A stretch of 64,000 nucleotides of DNA from Parafrankia discariae (GTDB lineage: Bacteria > Actinomycetota > Actinomycetes > Frankiales > Frankiaceae): positions 248,001 through 312,000 of the forward strand of contig NZ_KB891208.1 of assembly GCF_000373365.1 (NCBI RefSeq), read 5' to 3'. Every line of letters begins with the position of its first letter. The stretch's first letter is position 1. This document shows positions 59,327-64,000 of the stretch, piece by piece. Made by a program: the position numbers and the translations under genes. Below the pieces are notes generated by a model. The model saw only the letters and a list, made by a program, of their open reading frames with translations, did no database searches and was not told the origin of the DNA.

Positions 59327-59432
59327 CGGCTCGTCCCGGCCGAGCGGCGCCCCGGTGTCGCCCGGCCGGGCCACGGGCGGGCCGATGGGCCGGTCGGTGG
59401 ACGGTCATCCGAACTGCCAGCGGCGATCTACG

Positions 59433-59438
59433 TAGACT
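59433..59438 (+). promoter_or_regulatory. -10 box of the PDZ/Lon-like protease gene
   Basis: TAGACT, 7 nt before ATG 59446 with no Shine-Dalgarno. Likely leaderless. Confidence 0.45.
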
Positions 59439-59445
59439 CACCGGC

Positions 59446-60492
59446 ATGGGCCGCCGCGCGCAGACACTCTTCGTTGCGTCGGTGCTGACGCTGATGCTCG
59501 CCGTCGCGGGCCTGTGGCTACCGGTGCCCTTTGTGACATTCGCGCCTGGTCCGGTCACGGACACTCTCGGCAAGGTCGCCGGGGCACCGCTGATCGAGAT
59601 CGACGGCCACGAGACCTTCCCGACGGCTGGCAGTCTCGAACTGACCACCGTCGAGGAGACGCCTCGGCTGAACCTGCTCGGTGCCCTGCAGGACTGGTTC
59701 GCCTCCGACCGGGCCGTCGTGCCCAGCGAGCTGGTTCGTCCGCCGGGCTCCAGCCAGGAGCAGATCCGGCAGGAGAACACCCAGGCGATGATCGACTCCC
59801 AGGACCAGGCGACCGCGGCCGCGCTGAGCGAGCTGGGTATCGCCCCGACCGGGACGGAGGTCGTCGTGCACGAGGTGCTGTCCGATTCGCCGGCCCAGGG
59901 CCTGCTGCGCGCCGGTGACGTCATCACCTCCGTCGGCGGCGTCGCCATCACCGGTCAGGACGGTCTACGGGAGCGGATCGGCCGGGTGAAGCCCGGTGAG
60001 GTGGTCGAGGTCGCCTACCGGCGGGACGGCGCCGCCGCCACCGCGCGGATCACCACCAGGCCGGCGACGGACGATCCGGCGCGGCCGATGATCGGGGTGA
60101 CGACCACGGAGAAGCGGTCGTACCCGTTTACCGTCCGTATCCGGATCTCCGACATCGGCGGGCCCAGCGCCGGGCTGATGTTCGCGCTCGGCATCGTCGA
60201 CCTGCTCACCCCCGGCGAGCTGACCGGCGGGAAGACGATCGCCGGCACGGGGACCATCGACGCCGCGGGCGAGGTCGGCCCGATCGGGGGCATCCAGCAG
60301 AAGATCCTCGGCGCGCGGCGGGCCGGTGCCTCGGTCTTCCTGGTACCGAAGGACAACTGCGCCGACGCCGTCCGGATGAACGCCGGCCTGCGGCTCGTCC
60401 AGGTGGAGGATCTGTCGGGCGCGTTGGACGCGCTCAACACCCTGCGGGACAAGCCCGACGCCGCCAACGTGCCAACCTGCTCCGCGGCGTAG
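59446..60492 (+). CDS. PDZ and Lon-type serine protease, membrane-anchored (YlbL/Rv3194c type)
   Basis: 348 residues. An N-terminal signal anchor (about 8-30, LFVASVLTLMLAVAGLWLPV), a PDZ domain (about 140-215, VLSDSPAQGLLRAGDVITSV) and a C-terminal Lon-like protease domain with the Ser/Lys dyad: Ser in GGPSAGLMFALG (about 245) and Lys in GGIQQKILGARR (about 286). It should degrade or trim proteins outside the membrane face. Convergent with the PPA1309-family gene, with a strong hairpin between. Confidence 0.94.
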   Translation: MGRRAQTLFVASVLTLMLAVAGLWLPVPFVTFAPGPVTDTLGKVAGAPLIEIDGHETFPTAGSLELTTVEETPRLNLLGALQDWFASDRAVVPSELVRPPGSSQEQIRQENTQAMIDSQDQATAAALSELGIAPTGTEVVVHEVLSDSPAQGLLRAGDVITSVGGVAITGQDGLRERIGRVKPGEVVEVAYRRDGAAATARITTRPATDDPARPMIGVTTTEKRSYPFTVRIRISDIGGPSAGLMFALGIVDLLTPGELTGGKTIAGTGTIDAAGEVGPIGGIQQKILGARRAGASVFLVPKDNCADAVRMNAGLRLVQVEDLSGALDALNTLRDKPDAANVPTCSAA

Positions 60493-60550
60493 CGCCGACG
60501 GCCGCGCGGCGGCATGCATGTGCGGGGGCCGAGCCGCCGTGCGGGAGCCG

Positions 60551-60587
60551 AGCCGTCGTGCGGGGGCGGGGCCCCCGCACGACGGCT
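60551..60587. terminator. Bidirectional perfect 16-bp hairpin
   Basis: agccgtcgtgcggggg (60551-60566) and cccccgcacgacggct (60572-60587) with a 5-nt loop, between the convergent protease and PPA1309 genes. No U-tract. Confidence 0.75.
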
Positions 60588-60607
60588 TCCAGCTTCTCGG
60601 ACCGGCC

Positions 60608-61114
60608 CTACCGGAAGGTCTCGAGCAGGCCGTCGACCAGGTTGTCGGCGAGGTCGGGGTCGATGACCAGCTCGTCGTCGCCGCGTACCCGCAGGCACGA
60701 GGCGTGCATGCCGGCGCGGGTCACCCCGACCGCGAGGCGGACGTCCTGGCGCTCGGGGTGGTTGGCCGCCCAGTGCTCGATGTCACGCTCGTCGTAGGGC
60801 ACCTCGGCCTCGGCGCTGGGCGGCAGCACGACCAGCTCGGTGACGAGGACGCAGCCGAGAACCTCGGGCGGCCAGCCGATGCCGGACAGGACTTCGTCGA
60901 GGCGGCCGGCCGGGAGCGGTTCCTGCTCCACCGGCGTTAGGGATCCTGGCGGGGCATCGCCGATGTGGGGCGCGAGGCCCGGTTCGCGCATCAGCAGCTC
61001 GGAGGTGTCCGCGAGGGCGTAGACCTGGCTGGGCTGGTCCCAGCCCAGCTCGGCGACGTGGCGTTCGACCTCCAGGACGACGGAGGTCAACTCGGTGATG
61101 CTCGGACTGGTCAC
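60608..61114 (-). CDS. PPA1309 family protein
   Basis: 168 residues. The pattern (LEVERHVAELGWDQPSQVYAL, ALADTSELL, LTPVEQEPLP, GWPPEVLGCVLVTELVVLPP, DERDIEHWAANHPERQDVRL, DDELVIDPDLADNLVDGLLE) matches the actinobacterial PPA1309 family of unknown function, usually found beside the Lon-like protease and UPF0182 genes as here. GTG 61114 has AGAGGA about 8 nt upstream. Confidence 0.88.
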   Translation of the reverse strand: MTSPSITELTSVVLEVERHVAELGWDQPSQVYALADTSELLMREPGLAPHIGDAPPGSLTPVEQEPLPAGRLDEVLSGIGWPPEVLGCVLVTELVVLPPSAEAEVPYDERDIEHWAANHPERQDVRLAVGVTRAGMHASCLRVRGDDELVIDPDLADNLVDGLLETFR

Positions 61115-61207
61115 CGACCCATCCTCTCGGATCTAGCCACACTCGGCTGGCGTAGGTTGCCCTGAAGGCGGGCACTCGACCCGCGCCCGGAACGGACGGA
61201 GGAGCTT

Positions 61208-64000
61208 GTGGCAGGAACCAGTCGCAGACCGCTGCTGACACGCACACGCCTGCTCGTGCCGGTGCTGGTCATTCTGGTCCTGCTCGTCGTGTTTCTCGGC
61301 GTGTTCACTCGCCTGTACACAGATCTTCTGTTCTACCGTTCGGTGGACTTCAGCAGTGTCTTCGGCACCGTAGTATTCACGCGAATACTTCTGTTCGTGC
61401 TCTTCGGTGCGGTCATGGCAATCGCGGTGGGAACGAACATCGTACTCGCCTACAAGTTGCGGCCGCCTATCCGTCCTCTCTCGACCGAGCAGCAGAACCT
61501 CGAGCGGTACCGCGTGGCGATCGAACCGTACATGCTGCTCGTACTGCTGGCGGTCTCGACCCTGTTCGGGCTGATCGCCGGGCTGTCGGCGTCCGGGCGC
61601 TGGCAGACCTGGCTGCTGTGGATCAACAGTGAGCCGTTCGGCCAGACCGACGCCCAGTTCGGCCGGGACATCAGCTACTACACCTTCAGCTATCCGTTCC
61701 AGCGCTTCCTGCTCGCCTTCCTGCTCACCGCGGTCATGCTGTCCCTGCTGGTAGCGGTGCTCACGCACTACCTGTTCGGCGGAATCCGGCTGCAGTCCGC
61801 CGGCGAGCGGGTGGCCCCGGCGGCGAAGGCGCACATCTCCGTGCTGCTCGGGCTGGTCGCGCTGCTCAAGGCGTGGGCGTACTACCTGGACCGCTTCGGG
61901 CTGGTGTTCTCGGCCCGGGGTGTGTCGACCGGGGCGTCCTACACCGACGTCCACGCGGTACTGCCGGCGAAGCTCATCCTGCTGTTCATCTCGCTGGCCT
62001 GCGCCGTGCTGTTCATCTACAACATCTTCCAACGGGGCTGGACGCTGCCGGTCCTCGGCGCGGGCATCCTCGTGCTGTCCTCGGTGGTCATCGGCGGGAT
62101 CTACCCGGCGATCGTGCAGCAGTTCCAGGTCCGGCCGAACGAGGCGTCGCGCGAGGAGCCCTACATCGCGCGCAACATCGCCGCGACCAGGTCCGCGTAC
62201 GGCATCGAGGACGTACAACCGGTCGCCTATCCGGCGAGCACGGGTGCGACCGCGCGGCAGATAGCCGAGGACAAGGGCACCGTCCCGAACATCCGGCTGC
62301 TTGATCCGAGCAAGCTGTCGACCACGTTCCAGCAGCTCCAGCAGATCCGTGGTTACTACGGGTTCCCGCAGACCCTCGACGTCGACCGCTACACCACGAC
62401 CACGGGCGGGAAGGACACGACCCGGGACTACGTGGTCTCGGTCCGTGAGCTCAACCAGGACGGCCTGGGTGAGGACCAGCGGAACTGGATCAACCAGCAC
62501 CTGACCTACACCCACGGGCGGGGCTTCGTCGCGGCGCCGTCCAACACCGCCGACGAGGGCCGGCCCGCGTTCACCGAGCGCAACCTGCCGGAGACCGGCA
62601 ACTTCGGGGTCACCGAGAGCCGGATCTACTTCGGCGAGATGTCCCCGGAGTACTCGATCGTCGGCACCCGCCAGGCGGAGATCGACGGCCCGGGGCCGAA
62701 CGACACCCAGCTCACGACCAGCTACGACGGCGACGGCGGTGTCTCCATCGGCTCGACCTTCCGACAGGCGCTGTTCGCGCTGCGTTTCGGGGAGCCGAAC
62801 ATCCTGCTCTCCGGCGACATCACCGGCCAGTCGCGCATCCTCTACGAGCGCAACCCGCGGGACCGGGTCAGCAAGGTGGCCCCCTGGCTCACCCTGGACG
62901 GCGACCCCTACCCGGCGGTGGTCGACGGGCGGGTCACCTGGATCCTCGACGGCTACACCACCTCGGACGGCTACCCCTACTCGGCCCGGCGGACCTTCGG
63001 TGACGTCACCGCCGACGCCGTGACCACCCAGAGCCGCAACCGCACCCAGCAGCCCGAGAACCAGGTGAACTACATCCGGAACTCGGTGAAGGCGACCGTC
63101 GACGCCTACAACGGCACCGTGACCCTGTACGCCTGGGACGAGCAGGACCCGGTGCTGCGGACCTGGATGAAGGCGTTCCCCGACACGGTGCGCCCCAAGG
63201 CCGACATCCCGTCGGCGCTGATGGAGCACTTCCGCTACCCGGAGGACATGTTCAAGGTCCAGCGGGACCTGCTCGGGCAGTACCACGTGTCCAACCCGCG
63301 GGACTTCTACTCCCAGGAGGACTTCTGGGCGGTCTCCGACTCCCCGGACGACACCCGCGAGCCGCAGCCGCCGTTCTACGTCTACAGCCAGCTCCCCGGG
63401 CGCGACGAGCCGTCCTACAACCTGACCTCGCCGCTGATCTCGGCGCGATCGTCCAAGCTGGCGGCCTACATGGCCGTCTCGATGGATCCGGAGAACTACG
63501 GCCGGTTCACCCTGCTGCAACTGCCACCGGGTGACACGATCAACGGTCCGGTGCAGGTGCAGAACGCCATCGAGTCGAACGGTGACGTCGCCCGGCAGCT
63601 CAACCTCTGGCGCGGGGCGGGCTCGCAGACGATCGAGGGCAACCTGCTGACGCTGCCCGTGGCGGGTGGGCTGCTCTATGTGGAGCCCTACTACGTCCAG
63701 GCCCGCGGGTCGACGGGCTACCCGACCCTGCAGGGGGTCGCGGCGGCCTTCGGGGACCGTATCGGCTTCGGCTTCTCGCTCGCCGAGGCGCTCAACGACG
63801 TGTTCGGGGCCGGGGCCGGCGCGTCCGCGGCCGGGGCGGGCACCTCGGCCGCGCCGTCCACGGGCACCGAGCCGGAGGCGACGTCCCCGACACCGTCGAG
63901 CCCCGCGCCGTCGACACCGCCGGCCGGGGATCTGGCGGGCGCCGTCACCGAAGCCGAACGCGCCTACCAGGCGGGCCAGGAAGCGCTCGGGAAGAGTCCG
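61208..64000 (+). CDS. UPF0182 family large membrane protein (cut by window edge)
   Basis: 931 residues are visible and the frame is still open at 64000. The N-terminal third has seven membrane helices (about 12-30, 55-85, 105-127, 168-192, 210-230, 255-275, 280-302). A long extracytoplasmic domain of the UPF0182/COG1615 family follows (ASREEPYIARNIAATRSAYG, YTHGRGFVAAP, SRIYFGEMSPEYSIVGTRQ, PVAGGLLYVEPYYVQ). The visible end enters a Ser/Thr/Pro/Ala-rich tail. Function is unknown; the gene corresponds to Rv3193c. GTG 61208 has GGAGGAG just upstream. Confidence 0.94.
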   Translation, partial: MAGTSRRPLLTRTRLLVPVLVILVLLVVFLGVFTRLYTDLLFYRSVDFSSVFGTVVFTRILLFVLFGAVMAIAVGTNIVLAYKLRPPIRPLSTEQQNLERYRVAIEPYMLLVLLAVSTLFGLIAGLSASGRWQTWLLWINSEPFGQTDAQFGRDISYYTFSYPFQRFLLAFLLTAVMLSLLVAVLTHYLFGGIRLQSAGERVAPAAKAHISVLLGLVALLKAWAYYLDRFGLVFSARGVSTGASYTDVHAVLPAKLILLFISLACAVLFIYNIFQRGWTLPVLGAGILVLSSVVIGGIYPAIVQQFQVRPNEASREEPYIARNIAATRSAYGIEDVQPVAYPASTGATARQIAEDKGTVPNIRLLDPSKLSTTFQQLQQIRGYYGFPQTLDVDRYTTTTGGKDTTRDYVVSVRELNQDGLGEDQRNWINQHLTYTHGRGFVAAPSNTADEGRPAFTERNLPETGNFGVTESRIYFGEMSPEYSIVGTRQAEIDGPGPNDTQLTTSYDGDGGVSIGSTFRQALFALRFGEPNILLSGDITGQSRILYERNPRDRVSKVAPWLTLDGDPYPAVVDGRVTWILDGYTTSDGYPYSARRTFGDVTADAVTTQSRNRTQQPENQVNYIRNSVKATVDAYNGTVTLYAWDEQDPVLRTWMKAFPDTVRPKADIPSALMEHFRYPEDMFKVQRDLLGQYHVSNPRDFYSQEDFWAVSDSPDDTREPQPPFYVYSQLPGRDEPSYNLTSPLISARSSKLAAYMAVSMDPENYGRFTLLQLPPGDTINGPVQVQNAIESNGDVARQLNLWRGAGSQTIEGNLLTLPVAGGLLYVEPYYVQARGSTGYPTLQGVAAAFGDRIGFGFSLAEALNDVFGAGAGASAAGAGTSAAPSTGTEPEATSPTPSSPAPSTPPAGDLAGAVTEAERAYQAGQEALGKSP

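Overview
This is a very GC-rich, densely packed window (about 73% G+C by eye; GTG and TTG starts are frequent). It comes from a high-GC Gram-positive actinobacterium. The best fit I can give is a Frankia-like member of the Frankiales. The support is the WhiB-family regulator, mycoredoxin, UvrD2, AdnAB, DUF3107, DUF6758 and DUF397 families and the low-complexity Ala/Pro/Gly tails. The species assignment is an inference. I found no rRNA, tRNA, CRISPR array, insertion sequence or prophage.

Left part (1-24.5 kb): mixed housekeeping and accessory genes. It starts with the end of a PhoD-type phosphatase. Then come a lipid kinase, cytochrome oxidase subunit I (ctaD) and a DUF6758 protein. A divergent GABA aminotransferase/aldehyde dehydrogenase pair follows, then a suppressor-of-fused protein beside a two-domain TerD protein. 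Next are a soluble MgtE_N/CBS protein coupled to a DUF1003 membrane protein, a chorismate mutase, a RecB-like nuclease and an XRE regulator with two DUF397 partners. A hexapeptide-repeat protein, a class I aminotransferase, a flavin-monooxygenase-like remnant, an MhuD-like heme monooxygenase, two coupled CNNM/CorC-type membrane proteins, and an orphan ParA coupled to a zinc-ribbon protein complete this part.

Right part (24.6-64 kb): the gene set, and much of the order, matches the Mycobacterium tuberculosis Rv3193c-Rv3213c neighbourhood as I remember it. It holds the ParA-like gene, a DEAD-box RNA helicase, a MiaE-like ferritin-fold protein, DUF3107, TetR, MoeZ, an alkyltransferase-like protein, AdnA-AdnB, mycoredoxin, UvrD2, WhiB7, an ABC1 kinase, a ThiF-like protein, a DUF2342 zinc protease, a PDZ/Lon-like protease and a UPF0182 membrane protein. 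Genes absent from my recollection of that block interrupt it: SDR, endonuclease/exonuclease/phosphatase family, PucR, GlsB, two M16 peptidases, GAF-ANTAR, a phosphodiesterase and MoaE.

Main functional themes are DNA end processing and repair (AdnAB, UvrD2, alkyltransferase-like protein, RecB-like nuclease), thiol and antibiotic stress (mycoredoxin, WhiB7), and sulfur/molybdopterin chemistry (MoeZ, MoaE, ThiF-like). The most interesting non-coding element is the long whiB7 leader, with a promoter, an upstream ORF and an intrinsic attenuator. The most interesting protein is the alkaline-phosphatase-superfamily enzyme just after whiB7, which looks circularly permuted. A 947-bp gene-free convergent region (52.65-53.59 kb) is packed with tandem and inverted repeats.
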